This document shows positions 7,483 through 18,771 of a stretch of 61,287 bases of DNA, piece after piece. The position numbers and the translations under genes were made by a program. Numbering within the stretch: the stretch's first letter is position 1; the number at the start of each line of letters is the position of its first letter. The stretch is from Clostridiales bacterium. Lineage in GTDB: Bacteria > Bacillota > Clostridia > Saccharofermentanales > Saccharofermentanaceae. A model generated the notes under the pieces. It ran no database searches and was not told the origin of the DNA. It worked only from the letters and a program-made list of their open reading frames with translations. Location: the NCBI GenBank assembly GCA_017428155.1, contig JAFRRJ010000009.1, forward strand, positions 1 to 61,287. Direction: 5' to 3'.

Positions 7483-9439
7483 TCCTACATCTGACAATTC
7501 AGATAATAAGCTGCAGAACAAGGCAAAAGCCAGAGGTCCGCATTTGAGGATCGAGACTGCAGGTGATATTCCTGAAGAAAAACTCCTCAGGGTTGCTGCC
7601 AAGTTTGCGGAAGTCAACGAGATCGAAGATTACCGTGTCACTGTCGAACAGCGAGATGATATCATCGGCGGCTTTATTATTTACTTCCAGGGAATCCGTT
7701 ACGACTATTCTGTTAAGGGTCAGCTCAACAGGATAGGCTCATTTATCAAGCGGACCCGTTCATTTGATAACCCTGACGAAGAGACCAAGGAATCAAGAGC
7801 TGCTGTTTCCAAGGAGGATTTCCCTGCGACTAAAGTCAAGGAAGACCTTGAGAAGGCCCTTGACAAATTCCCGGAGTCTCATTATCTCAGCATAGACAAT
7901 CTTGAGATAAACGAACTGAATGACGAAGAACTCGACAAGCGTGTTGAAGATGCCTTCCTGTTCTCGGAGCATAAAGACGAGGTAGGTAAGGTTGCTTCCA
8001 TATCAGACGGAGTTGCTTCCGTTACCGGTCTTCGCAACTGCATGCTCAATGAGTTAATATCTTTCGCTTCAGGTGCGACCGGTATTGCCATGAACCTTGA
8101 GAAGAACAGGGTCGGCGTCGTTCTCCTTACCGGTGAAGACACTGTAGTTGAGAGTATGAGCTGCACACGTACTATGACCACATGCTCTGTCCCTGTAGGT
8201 ATGGGCCTTCTGGGAAGAGTTGTAGATGCTTTGGGTCATCCTATCGACGGCAAGGGCATCATCAGATATACACAGGAGCGCCCGGTTGAGTCGCCCGCTC
8301 CGACCATAATAGACAGAGCACCTGTCGACACACCTCTGTTCACGGGAATTACCGCTATTGACGCGCTTACTCCTATCGGAAGAGGTCAGCGAGAGCTCAT
8401 CATTGGCGACCGTCAGACCGGTAAGACATCAATCGCACTGGATGCCATCATCAATCAGAAGGATGAGGACGTTATCTGCGTCTACGTATCCATCGGCCAG
8501 AAGATGTCCAATATCGTTGCTACTGCGGGCCTGCTCGAAAAGCATGGCGCCATGGACCATACGGTCATCGTAGCCGCTTCTGCTTCAGAGTCTGCAGCCA
8601 TGCAGTATATCGCACCTTTCTCCGCATGCGCTATCGCAGAGAAATACATGTACGACTATCACAAGGACGTGCTCATCGTTTACGATGACCTTTCAAAGCA
8701 CGCCCAGGCATACAGAGCGATCTCACTGCTCCTTAGAAGACCTCCGGGAAGAGAAGCTTATCCGGGCGATGTTTTCTATCTGCATTCAAGACTTTTGGAG
8801 CGTTCTGCAAAACTCTCTGACGAACTTGGAGGCGGCTCAATTACTGCTCTCCCGATCGTTGAGACACAGGGTAACGATATCTCGGCATACATTCCGACTA
8901 ACGTTATCTCTATTACGGACGGCCAGATCTATCTGTCTCCTGAGCTGTTTTTCTCGGGTCAGAGACCTGCCGTTAACGTCGGTCTTTCTGTATCCCGTGT
9001 CGGCGGTGCCGCGCAGACCAAGGCTGTTAAAAAGGTTGCAGGACCTTTGAGAATCTCTCTGGCACAGGCCCGTGAGATGGCTGCCTTCTCGCAGTTCGGT
9101 TCGGATCTTGACGAGAATACACAGCTTCAGATCAAGCGAGGAACTGTTCTTAATGAGGTATTAAAGCAGGAAAGATTCAGTCCTCTTACGATGGCCGGAG
9201 AAGTCGTTCTTCTTTATTGCGCAACTACAGATAAATTCAACTTCCTTGCAACAGAGGATATTACCGAATTCTATACGGCTCTTATGGCTGATATCAAACT
9301 CCGTCATCCGAATATCTTTGAGGAACTTTCTTTCAGAAAGGAACTTACTGACGAGATCAAGGCCGAGATAGATTCGGCATATGAGGAGTATAAGGAAGCT
9401 TTCCTCGCCGATCACGAGGAGTACGCCGAGGAATACTGA
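7475..9439 (+). CDS. atpA: ATP synthase delta C-terminal domain fused to subunit alpha
   Basis: The protein has 654 residues; normal alpha has about 500. Residues ~155-654 are a full alpha subunit: P-loop GDRQTGKTS, YDDLSKHA, and GPLRISLAQAREM. Residues ~22-80 instead resemble the C-terminal domain of subunit delta: IPEEKLLRVAAKFAE, a beta segment, then DDIIGGFIIYFQGIRYDYS and VKGQLNRI, matching the delta pattern LIGG-hydrophobic-DGSxxxRLxxL. An acidic linker (~80-155) joins them. Normally atpH lies between atpF and atpA; here that position is occupied only by this fusion. The six-helix delta N-terminal domain is not encoded in the operon. The start overlaps atpF by 8 nt. Confidence 0.92.
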   Translation: MSNPTSDNSDNKLQNKAKARGPHLRIETAGDIPEEKLLRVAAKFAEVNEIEDYRVTVEQRDDIIGGFIIYFQGIRYDYSVKGQLNRIGSFIKRTRSFDNPDEETKESRAAVSKEDFPATKVKEDLEKALDKFPESHYLSIDNLEINELNDEELDKRVEDAFLFSEHKDEVGKVASISDGVASVTGLRNCMLNELISFASGATGIAMNLEKNRVGVVLLTGEDTVVESMSCTRTMTTCSVPVGMGLLGRVVDALGHPIDGKGIIRYTQERPVESPAPTIIDRAPVDTPLFTGITAIDALTPIGRGQRELIIGDRQTGKTSIALDAIINQKDEDVICVYVSIGQKMSNIVATAGLLEKHGAMDHTVIVAASASESAAMQYIAPFSACAIAEKYMYDYHKDVLIVYDDLSKHAQAYRAISLLLRRPPGREAYPGDVFYLHSRLLERSAKLSDELGGGSITALPIVETQGNDISAYIPTNVISITDGQIYLSPELFFSGQRPAVNVGLSVSRVGGAAQTKAVKKVAGPLRISLAQAREMAAFSQFGSDLDENTQLQIKRGTVLNEVLKQERFSPLTMAGEVVLLYCATTDKFNFLATEDITEFYTALMADIKLRHPNIFEELSFRKELTDEIKAEIDSAYEEYKEAFLADHEEYAEEY

Positions 9440-9443
9440 TCTT

Positions 9444-11844
<2,401 letters not shown>

Positions 11845-11853
11845 TATATTCCT

Positions 11854-12363
11854 ATGGCAGAACACGAGGCTCACAAGATCAATCTGCTTATTGTCACCCC
11901 TTATGAGGATTTCTTTGAGGGACCGGTCAATAGTGTAAGTATTCCCACCATAGACGGTGAGTTCGGTTTCATGGCAGGACATACTCCCTTTGTTGCTGCT
12001 TTGGAACCCGGAGCCTGTACATTCAGGATAGATGATAAGATCAGGCACTGCATGCTCTCGGAAGGCTACTGCGAGATCAGTGCAAATCTTGCACTGATCG
12101 TATGCAATTCAGCCGAATGGCCCGAAAACATGAGACTTAGGAGAACAGTTGAAGCCTATAAGGCAGCGCTGCTGGAATTAAAGACTCACGAGGACAAAGA
12201 CGGACGGCAGGTCTTTGCGGAAGACAGCATTGCCAAAGGTAAACGTGCTCTTGCAAGAATGCGTTTCATTGAACATTACGGCACTGATGCACAAAGGGAA
12301 AGACTTTCCAATTACAAGAAAAGTGAATTCCCCAATGGTGTTCTCCCCAGACTTCAGGAATAA
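11854..12363 (+). CDS. atpC: F-type ATP synthase subunit epsilon
   Basis: Rotor/inhibitory subunit, 169 residues, with the N-terminal beta sandwich (TPYEDFFEGPVNSVSIPTIDGEFGFMAGHTP) followed by a helical region. The C-terminal portion is longer than usual (about 25-30 extra residues after the helices). It starts 9 bp after beta. Last subunit gene of the operon; the aldo/keto reductase follows after 19 bp. Confidence 0.92.
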   Translation: MAEHEAHKINLLIVTPYEDFFEGPVNSVSIPTIDGEFGFMAGHTPFVAALEPGACTFRIDDKIRHCMLSEGYCEISANLALIVCNSAEWPENMRLRRTVEAYKAALLELKTHEDKDGRQVFAEDSIAKGKRALARMRFIEHYGTDAQRERLSNYKKSEFPNGVLPRLQE

Positions 12364-12382
12364 CCTGTAATACAGAGGTTTT

Positions 12383-13573
12383 ATGCAGACTAGAAAAGGA
12401 ATATCCGTATTAGGATACGGATGCATGAGATTTGTTTCCAAAAACGGCAAAGTCGATTTTGACAAAGCCGAGAAAGAATTCATGCATGCATTAGAACTCG
12501 GTGTCAACTACTACGATACCGCTTATATCTATCCCGGAAATGAAGAGATAGTCGGCAGGATAATCGAGAAGAACAATATAAGAGACAAGATAAATCTCGC
12601 AACAAAGCTTCCGCAGTATCTTGTTAAGAGCAGAACTGCTTTGGACAAATACTTTGATGAGGAGTTAAAGCGCTTAAGAACAGACTACATCGATTATTAC
12701 CTGATGCATCACATGACAGATCATATGCAGTGGGAAAAGCTTGTCGATCTGGGAATAAAGGAATGGATAGCTGAGAAGAAAGCACAGGGCAAGATCCGTC
12801 ATGTAGGATTCTCTTTCCACGGAACTACAGAAGAATTCCTTAAGATTTTGAACAGCTATGACTGGGAAATGTGCATGGTTCAGTATAACTATGTTGATGA
12901 GCACACACAGGCGGGAAAGGCCGGTGTACATGCAGCTGCGCAGAAGGGGATTCCCGTAATGATAATGGAGCCTTTAAGAGGCGGCAAGTTAGTGGATCTC
13001 CTTCCCGAGAAGGCCAAGCAGAAGATAGCTGACGACCCTCACGGCTGGTCACCCGCTGAGTGGGCATTCAGATGGCTTTGGGATCAGGAGGATGTTACGT
13101 GCGTACTCTCCGGAATGAATTCCATAGAGATGATAGATGAGAACTGCAGGGTCGCATCAGAAGCCAAGGCCGGTTCATTCACCGATACAGAGATAAAATT
13201 CCTCGCCGGAATAAAGCAGTGTATCCTTGATACCACCAAAGTGGGCTGCACAGGTTGCGGTTACTGCATGCCTTGTCCTAAAGGCGTAAATATCCCCGGA
13301 ATCTTCTCCTGTTACAACCACATGTATTCCGAGAGCAAGCGCTCGGGACGGCTCGAGTACTTCCAGAGCATAGCCTTAAGATCAGATCCCTGCGAAGCCT
13401 ATCTTTGCATTAAATGCGGAAAGTGCGAAAAGCACTGTCCTCAGAATATTCCGATCCGCGAGAAACTGGTAGAAGCAGACAAAGCACTGCGCCCGCTCTA
13501 CCAGAAGATCTATCTCAAACTCGCAAAGCGTGTAATGGTCGGGAAGAAGTCAAAGAACAAACAGCCCGGGTAA
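12383..13573 (+). CDS. Aldo/keto reductase with C-terminal 4Fe-4S ferredoxin domain
   Basis: The 396-residue protein has an aldo/keto reductase TIM barrel (about 1-280): GYGCMRF, YDTAYIYPGNEE with the catalytic Tyr, KLP with the lysine, and MHHMTD. A cysteine-rich tail follows with CTGCGYCMPCPKGV (about 290-303) and CIKCGKCEKHCP (about 340-351), two ferredoxin-like cluster motifs. Such proteins are common in anaerobic Clostridia; the substrate is unknown. It lies 19 bp after atpC and is probably cotranscribed with it. Convergent with the FHA gene. Confidence 0.92.
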   Translation: MQTRKGISVLGYGCMRFVSKNGKVDFDKAEKEFMHALELGVNYYDTAYIYPGNEEIVGRIIEKNNIRDKINLATKLPQYLVKSRTALDKYFDEELKRLRTDYIDYYLMHHMTDHMQWEKLVDLGIKEWIAEKKAQGKIRHVGFSFHGTTEEFLKILNSYDWEMCMVQYNYVDEHTQAGKAGVHAAAQKGIPVMIMEPLRGGKLVDLLPEKAKQKIADDPHGWSPAEWAFRWLWDQEDVTCVLSGMNSIEMIDENCRVASEAKAGSFTDTEIKFLAGIKQCILDTTKVGCTGCGYCMPCPKGVNIPGIFSCYNHMYSESKRSGRLEYFQSIALRSDPCEAYLCIKCGKCEKHCPQNIPIREKLVEADKALRPLYQKIYLKLAKRVMVGKKSKNKQPG

Positions 13574-13585
13574 CCTTCTGTCTGG

Positions 13586-14842
13586 TTACGTTGTTCCGAA
13601 TCTGAATTCAATACTGCCAATGGTTATCTTCTGTCCGGACTTGATCTCATATGATCTGCCGTTCTCGACCGGAGAATCCTCAATATATGTTTTGCCGTTG
13701 CCTTTGGACGGCATCAGATAAAATGAGCCGTTCTCATGCCTGATCACTGCATGAAGAGGGGATATTTCAGGATCATCCAATACTATGTCTGAAAGAAAGC
13801 AATCTGATCCGATGCAAGTCTCATCAAGATATACAGAATACTGACGGTTGACTCCGCTGCTGTCAGAGATCAAGTTCAGATGTCCTGAAAGAACGGGTTT
13901 ATATTTTTTTGCTGAAGGTTCTTCTGAAATGCCCTGATCCGGTATTTGTATTGTTCCTTCATCATCAGAGAATAATATGGAACTTCTTTGTCTTGAGATC
14001 TCCCGGTTTTCTTCTTTCCGCTGTTTTTCTTCCAGCTTTTTCCTGTTTAAACAAGAAGTTAACAGAATGATCAGCGATAGTATGAAGAACAGAAGGCAGG
14101 GGAGATAAGCACTTCTGATGATTGATATAGCTGACAGGAACGCGGAAATGCATGAAATAAACAGATCCTTTTCGGTCTTAGTATATTTCTTCGGTGCATG
14201 TTCTGTTCCGGTACCGGCAGTCTCATTATTGTTCAATGGTGATAATTCATCATCGGTTCCTCTTATGATGCCTGCGATCTTGAGAAACATGTCCTCGTTA
14301 TTCTCTTTTACGCTGAACAGCAGTGCATTTATCTCGTCGCCGGTGATCACTTTTTTGAAGAAATCACAGTTTAAGAGTCTTTCAAGTCTCGTTACTCCTA
14401 ACGAAGAAAGACATAAGTCATCAGGACTGCTCTTTAAAGGAAGACAGCACATCTTAATTGAGATGCCTTCAGGATCGGTAAATACCATAGACGGATCTAA
14501 TACCAGACATGAAGGCGATACCAGATTATCCAGAAGCTTTATCACAGAATAAAAAAGGTCCCCGACAGATTTACGTCTAAGATTCAGATCAATGTTCTCC
14601 TTTTTATGAGAGGCAAACTTACCGTTCGGGGGAAATACGGAAAACCCGGGGTCGTTTACCCCTATATATCCCGAGAATTCAAAAGAACACATTACGGTCG
14701 AACCGAAATACTCGGTGCTTACCGGAAGATATAAGTCTGATCTGTCTCCGGAGATTACCTCTTCGGCATATGTACATATTCTGTCCGGACTGTCAAACTT
14801 TTCACAAGCGTAGTATCCGAAGGGTCCCTTTCTTATCTGCAT
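13586..14842 (-). CDS. FHA-domain membrane protein of the Tad locus (DUF6382-like N-terminus)
   Basis: A 418-residue protein. The N-terminal ~215 residues resemble the domain (DUF6382-like) often linked to FHA proteins at clostridial Tad loci. A hydrophobic hairpin lies about 235-275, a basic/acidic linker follows, and a C-terminal FHA domain (about 325-415) contains CIGSDCFLSDIVLDDPEISPLHA. FHA domains bind phosphothreonine, so a link to Ser/Thr kinase signalling is likely, but no kinase gene is in the window. It is the last gene of the minus-strand Tad operon, 44 bp after the pilin. Confidence 0.8.
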   Translation of the reverse strand: MQIRKGPFGYYACEKFDSPDRICTYAEEVISGDRSDLYLPVSTEYFGSTVMCSFEFSGYIGVNDPGFSVFPPNGKFASHKKENIDLNLRRKSVGDLFYSVIKLLDNLVSPSCLVLDPSMVFTDPEGISIKMCCLPLKSSPDDLCLSSLGVTRLERLLNCDFFKKVITGDEINALLFSVKENNEDMFLKIAGIIRGTDDELSPLNNNETAGTGTEHAPKKYTKTEKDLFISCISAFLSAISIIRSAYLPCLLFFILSLIILLTSCLNRKKLEEKQRKEENREISRQRSSILFSDDEGTIQIPDQGISEEPSAKKYKPVLSGHLNLISDSSGVNRQYSVYLDETCIGSDCFLSDIVLDDPEISPLHAVIRHENGSFYLMPSKGNGKTYIEDSPVENGRSYEIKSGQKITIGSIEFRFGTT

Positions 14843-14886
14843 AGTAGTTGTTCCTTAAAGCGAAGTGTTATATATGTTGTGACCGG

Positions 14887-15060
14887 TCAGAAAGCTGATT
14901 CGATCTTTGCATCGTCAAAACAGTAATTCATTACCTTCTGTCCGTATTCGGTAAGTCCCTTCCTGAACAGAAGAGCCAGAGCAACAAGAACCGCGATAAT
15001 GATTACTATTTCCACGGTTCCCATTCCTTTTTTGTTATTGAGTCTTGTTATTCTTCTCAT
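14887..15060 (-). CDS. Short Flp-type (type IVb) prepilin
   Basis: A 57-residue protein. It begins with a positively charged leader MRRITRLNNKKG, then M-G-T-V-E: cleavage after Gly12 would leave a mature protein with glutamate at position 5, the hallmark of type IV pilins. A hydrophobic segment follows (EIVIIIAVLVALALLF), then a short polar tail ending in KIESAF. A GGAGGAAAC ribosome site precedes the ATG on the minus strand. It lies 14 bp after the TadB-TadC fusion gene and is the likely major pilin of this Tad system. Confidence 0.9.
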   Translation of the reverse strand: MRRITRLNNKKGMGTVEIVIIIAVLVALALLFRKGLTEYGQKVMNYCFDDAKIESAF

Positions 15061-15074
15061 TGCCGTTTCCTCCT

Positions 15075-16637
15075 TTATATGCCGAGTGAGATAATCGCCG
15101 GGGTCATTGCCACCATAAGTACACTGATAAAATCCAGTGTCATCGGGATGATCATGCCTAATGCTTCACGTTCCTGACGTTTGCGCGATGCATTTCTGCA
15201 TAAGTTCCAGCATGCCTGTGCCTGGAGATTAAGCATGTTGAGTACTTCAGAAGATCCGAGTCTTCCGTATCTTGCTATAAGCAGAAGTGCTGCCTGTGCT
15301 TCGGGTATCTGTATTCTTAAAGAGAACTTTTCTATTGCATCAGATGCCGGAATACCGCTTAAGATCATTGCCCGTAAGTTCTTTATCTCAAGGGACAGAC
15401 TCTTGTTCCTGCCAAATGCTTTTGAACATATTGATATAGCCTTCGGCAGCTGCATGCCGGATTCAAGAAGAGTTGTGATCAGGCATAAAAATAGAGGGAT
15501 ATCGCTCATCAGATCTTCTCTTTTGCGTTCCACATCATTTCTGATCTCATAGCTTCCGAGTATTACCATTGCAGCCGAGAAAAAGACAGAATACAAAGGA
15601 TTCTTATCAAGACTGAACAGTATTGCAGCTGAGATGATAAGAGATACGGTTCCGGTTAAAAGCTGCTTTCTTAAGTATTGCTCATATGAACTGTCAGGAT
15701 TTACGGACAGCTCGTTGAACAGTTCATGCCTTGCAGTTATGAAGCTTGCGGGAAGGAGCTTCTTAGCAATCCTTGTAAGAGGGTTCCCTGAAGCTCTTTT
15801 TCCGTTGATCGGGTCAGCTATCTCGGATCTGTATGCTTTTCTTCCATATTCATGAGCCATGAAGCGGAGGAGCATTGCACATGCGATTGTACAGATACCG
15901 AACGCAGCTGCGAGAAGCGTAGAACCCGTCCTTGTGTTTCTGGCCATATCAAGATATTCAGGGCTCATGTAATTAAGTGCAAAAGTCACCCCGAAAGGCA
16001 TGGCGCACAATATCGCGGCTTCAGCATTCTTTCCGGCGTTCGATGCCTGTATCTCGCCCTGTACCGCATTAAGCTCCGAGAGCATCAGGCATGAACTTCT
16101 TAGGATCGCAAGGCTGTTGTTGCCGATCTCTCCTGATATAGCAAGTGCATGGAACACCGGTACTGTCTCCGGAAAATTTATCTGATTTGCGAAGATATCC
16201 AGTGATTCTGCAAGGCTTACATGAAGTTTCAGGTTATTCTCAAGATTGATAAGAGGCTTTAAGATCATGGAGCGTTTGCCGAATGTCTTCTCTATAACGG
16301 GTCTTATCAAAAGCAAAGATTTCTCTATTGAATAGCCGCCCGATACGCTTGTGCACAGCACCTGAAGCAATACAAGAAGCTGTGTCCTCATGTGTCTGTA
16401 GTTGTTCGAATAGATCTTCTTCATCGCTTCCTTCCAAGGAAAGATACTCAGAAGAACTGCAAGGATCATTCTTATGAGCTCAGAACCGATGAATAATCCT
16501 GATGCAAAATACACTGCCGCTGCAAACAGCGGATAGATCCATATGGTCTTTATCAGAAATAAGGCAAAAGGATTGCTCTTATTACGCACGGTATTCCATT
16601 GCGCTTTGGATATCTCCAATGTCTGCGATGCGCTCAA
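15075..16637 (-). CDS. TadB-TadC fusion: inner-membrane platform of the Tad pilus
   Basis: About 520 residues with two type II secretion F-like halves. The first (~1-270) has paired N-terminal helices, a cytoplasmic domain with ISGEIGNNS, and paired C-terminal helices, like TadB. The second (~300-520) repeats the layout with LLESGMQLPKAI and ends LGMIIPMTLDFISVLMVAMTPAI, like TadC. Most Tad loci have two separate genes. The preferred start is TTG 16637, because GGAGG lies 8 nt upstream; GTG 16646 overlaps that ribosome site. It overlaps tadA by about 56 nt, implying translational coupling. Confidence 0.85.
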   Translation of the reverse strand: MSASQTLEISKAQWNTVRNKSNPFALFLIKTIWIYPLFAAAVYFASGLFIGSELIRMILAVLLSIFPWKEAMKKIYSNNYRHMRTQLLVLLQVLCTSVSGGYSIEKSLLLIRPVIEKTFGKRSMILKPLINLENNLKLHVSLAESLDIFANQINFPETVPVFHALAISGEIGNNSLAILRSSCLMLSELNAVQGEIQASNAGKNAEAAILCAMPFGVTFALNYMSPEYLDMARNTRTGSTLLAAAFGICTIACAMLLRFMAHEYGRKAYRSEIADPINGKRASGNPLTRIAKKLLPASFITARHELFNELSVNPDSSYEQYLRKQLLTGTVSLIISAAILFSLDKNPLYSVFFSAAMVILGSYEIRNDVERKREDLMSDIPLFLCLITTLLESGMQLPKAISICSKAFGRNKSLSLEIKNLRAMILSGIPASDAIEKFSLRIQIPEAQAALLLIARYGRLGSSEVLNMLNLQAQACWNLCRNASRKRQEREALGMIIPMTLDFISVLMVAMTPAIISLGI

Positions 16638-17778
16638 GTCCTTCACCTCCTTTGTTTCTGTAAAGCGTCTTTAATCTGTATTCGTGATCTTTGGGAGGCA
16701 ATACCTCGCAGATCTCGTCTATATATCTTTTGCCTTCACGGCTTCTCATAATGTGAAGCACGATGTTGATCCCCATTGATACCTGCGAAAGGATCGCATC
16801 GTAGGGGAGACTGGAGCCTGACATGATCATGGCGGTAAGCCTTTCCATCATCTCGAGACAGGAGTTGCTGTGACCTGTGCTCATGGAGCCTGGGTGACCG
16901 CTTGTAAGACATGAAAGCAGATCGGCACTTTCCTTGCCTCTTACTTCTCCGACAATGATCCTGTCCGGTCTCATCCTCAGTGATGCACGGATCATCATGC
17001 CTATGTTGACTTCGCCTGTCCCGTCAGGTCCCGGAAGACGGGCTTCCATTTTTACCAGGTTGTCTATTCCTTTGAGATTGAGCTCGGCCGAGTCTTCAAT
17101 CGTAACAATCCTCTCGTTCTTCGGAATGAATCCTGAAAGACAGTTCAGGAACGTTGTCTTTCCCGAGCCTGTTCCTCCGCAGATAAATACCGTTCTTTTA
17201 TTGCGGACACATTCGGCAAGGAACCTTGCCGCTTCTTCACTTATGAAGTCCTGTCTGATAAGAGATACAATGTCATGCGTGATACCGGTGAACTTACGTA
17301 TCGTAACTGTGGTTTCTCTTGTTATCGGCGGGAGGACGGCATTAGCTCTCGATCCGTCGGGAAGCCTTAAGTCTGCTATAGGATTAGCTTCGTTAAGCGG
17401 ACGGTTCTGATTTGCAAAGAAGCATGAGATACAAGTCTTTAGGGATTCCTCGTCACGGAATCTGAGATCGGACTTATAAAGCATTCCGCTTCTCTCGTAA
17501 AAGATCTTGTATGGTCCGTTGACCATGATCTCGGTTATCGAAGGATCTTCCATCAGCGGTTCGATAACATCAAGGCGTCTTAATGAGTTGAATACCGACT
17601 GTGCCATCTCGCGCTTCTGTTCAAGATTCATCTTGAAGGAAGTGTTCTCTGATATGACATCGGAGATTATCTCTCTAAGCTTCTCATCAGAAGGATCCGT
17701 CTCACCGGACATTGAATTCAGAACACAATAAGTTATTTGTTCTTTAATGGTATCTGTGTTGTTCGCGGTATCAGTCAT
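16582..17778 (-). CDS. tadA: TadA/CpaF pilus assembly ATPase
   Basis: A 398-residue hexameric secretion ATPase powering Tad pilus assembly. The Walker A motif is CGGTGSGKTTFLN (about residue 200), the Asp box and Walker B region include RIIVGEVRGKESAD, and the His box includes GHPGSMSTGHSNS. The N-terminal region IMVNGPYKIFYERSG is the CpaF/TadA signature. The start codon overlaps the stop of the upstream TadZ-like gene (ATGA), showing tight coupling. Confidence 0.95.
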   Translation of the reverse strand: MTDTANNTDTIKEQITYCVLNSMSGETDPSDEKLREIISDVISENTSFKMNLEQKREMAQSVFNSLRRLDVIEPLMEDPSITEIMVNGPYKIFYERSGMLYKSDLRFRDEESLKTCISCFFANQNRPLNEANPIADLRLPDGSRANAVLPPITRETTVTIRKFTGITHDIVSLIRQDFISEEAARFLAECVRNKRTVFICGGTGSGKTTFLNCLSGFIPKNERIVTIEDSAELNLKGIDNLVKMEARLPGPDGTGEVNIGMMIRASLRMRPDRIIVGEVRGKESADLLSCLTSGHPGSMSTGHSNSCLEMMERLTAMIMSGSSLPYDAILSQVSMGINIVLHIMRSREGKRYIDEICEVLPPKDHEYRLKTLYRNKGGEGLERIADIGDIQSAMEYRA

Positions 17779-18677
17779 ACAGCCATTCTCCTGTTAAAAG
17801 AACCGGGAACACACATTTCCTCTGCCTGGTATTCTTCTGCGTAAACAACTTTTATCCGCTCTTTGCCGAGCTTTTGTGTAAGCATGGAGATAAGATCACT
17901 GGCACCAATGTCTTCGCCGGCGCTCCTTGCCGGCAGAAGGACAGTCACCTTATCACACCCTGCCAAAAGGTCTGGGAGATCTCCTGTCCTGAATCCTTCT
18001 ATTACTGCAAGCACATTGACAGATCTGTCCCTTGAATGTGCAAGATTAGCTGCATGGTTCATAAGAGTTATGGAACGGTTGATCCCCATATCGTAAACAT
18101 CGTCGTAATTGGTCGAACTGCCCGGAGTCAGAAATCCCGTATTATCCATGTTGCAGTATTTCAGGATGTCTTCGGGAACGAACTTCCTTGATCTGCATGC
18201 TTCGAGAAGATGCGTCATGTTGCAGCCGGAGGAGCCTTTCCACAAGGCTCTGAGTTTGCTTGTAAAGTCGAGCCTGATGTTGAAGTCAGCTCCTGATAAT
18301 TCTTTCTGAATACTGTTTATGTACCGGTCCCTGACATCAACATAGACAAATGGGATGACGGCGGAAAGAGATCCTGAGACGGGTATAATGTTAGAGGGAG
18401 CGTCGTCTGTGGGCTTTATGAGTGTTATGAGCCTTGCACAATCAACAATTCCGCCGTCATCCGTGAGCCTGATGGGTGTTGGGGATGAGATGTCTTCTTT
18501 ATCTGTATCCTTTGGGTCATATAAGACACACGTGTAATTACTGAATCGTTCATCCTGATCGTTGTCTTCAAGATAAGGATTAATGATATAAGCATCGGGG
18601 TAGAAGTTCATGAGTCTTTTCTTGAGCAGCGCGAAAATATATTCATTCTTCTCGTAGATCTTGATAGTAAAAGCCAT
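17775..18677 (-). CDS. TadZ/CpaE-position protein lacking a P-loop
   Basis: A 300-residue cytoplasmic protein, first gene of the Tad operon, in the position usually held by TadZ/CpaE (a receiver-like domain plus a MinD-type ATPase that localises the pilus). The N-terminal ~110 residues could be an atypical receiver fold. The second half has alternating strands and helices (SVNVLAVIEGF, CDKVTVLLPA), but no Walker A lysine motif is seen. Assignment rests on position and fold-like pattern, not clear similarity. The ATG is preceded by AAGGGGGAAAAGG. Confidence 0.55.
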   Translation of the reverse strand: MAFTIKIYEKNEYIFALLKKRLMNFYPDAYIINPYLEDNDQDERFSNYTCVLYDPKDTDKEDISSPTPIRLTDDGGIVDCARLITLIKPTDDAPSNIIPVSGSLSAVIPFVYVDVRDRYINSIQKELSGADFNIRLDFTSKLRALWKGSSGCNMTHLLEACRSRKFVPEDILKYCNMDNTGFLTPGSSTNYDDVYDMGINRSITLMNHAANLAHSRDRSVNVLAVIEGFRTGDLPDLLAGCDKVTVLLPARSAGEDIGASDLISMLTQKLGKERIKVVYAEEYQAEEMCVPGSFNRRMAV

Positions 18678-18715
18678 ATCCTTTTCCCCCTTGATTCAAA
18701 TAGTTCCTGATTTGG

Positions 18716-18771
18716 ATTGTAAAGCCCGTTAATGCCGGATTAAAGCGACAAATAACGACAAATTCCGACAA
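18716..18771 (-). promoter_or_regulatory. Tad operon promoter with three tandem TTGTCG boxes
   Basis: On the minus strand, TTGTCG occurs three times at an exact 10-bp period (18771-18766, 18761-18756, 18751-18746). One base later comes a weak -35 TTTAAT (18744-18739), 17 bp, then a -10 TACAAT (18721-18716), with the TadZ-like ATG 38 bp further. Direct TGTCG repeats at 10-bp spacing resemble tandem Spo0A boxes (consensus TGTCGAA). The weak -35 next to the boxes suits an activator-dependent promoter. Confidence 0.6.
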
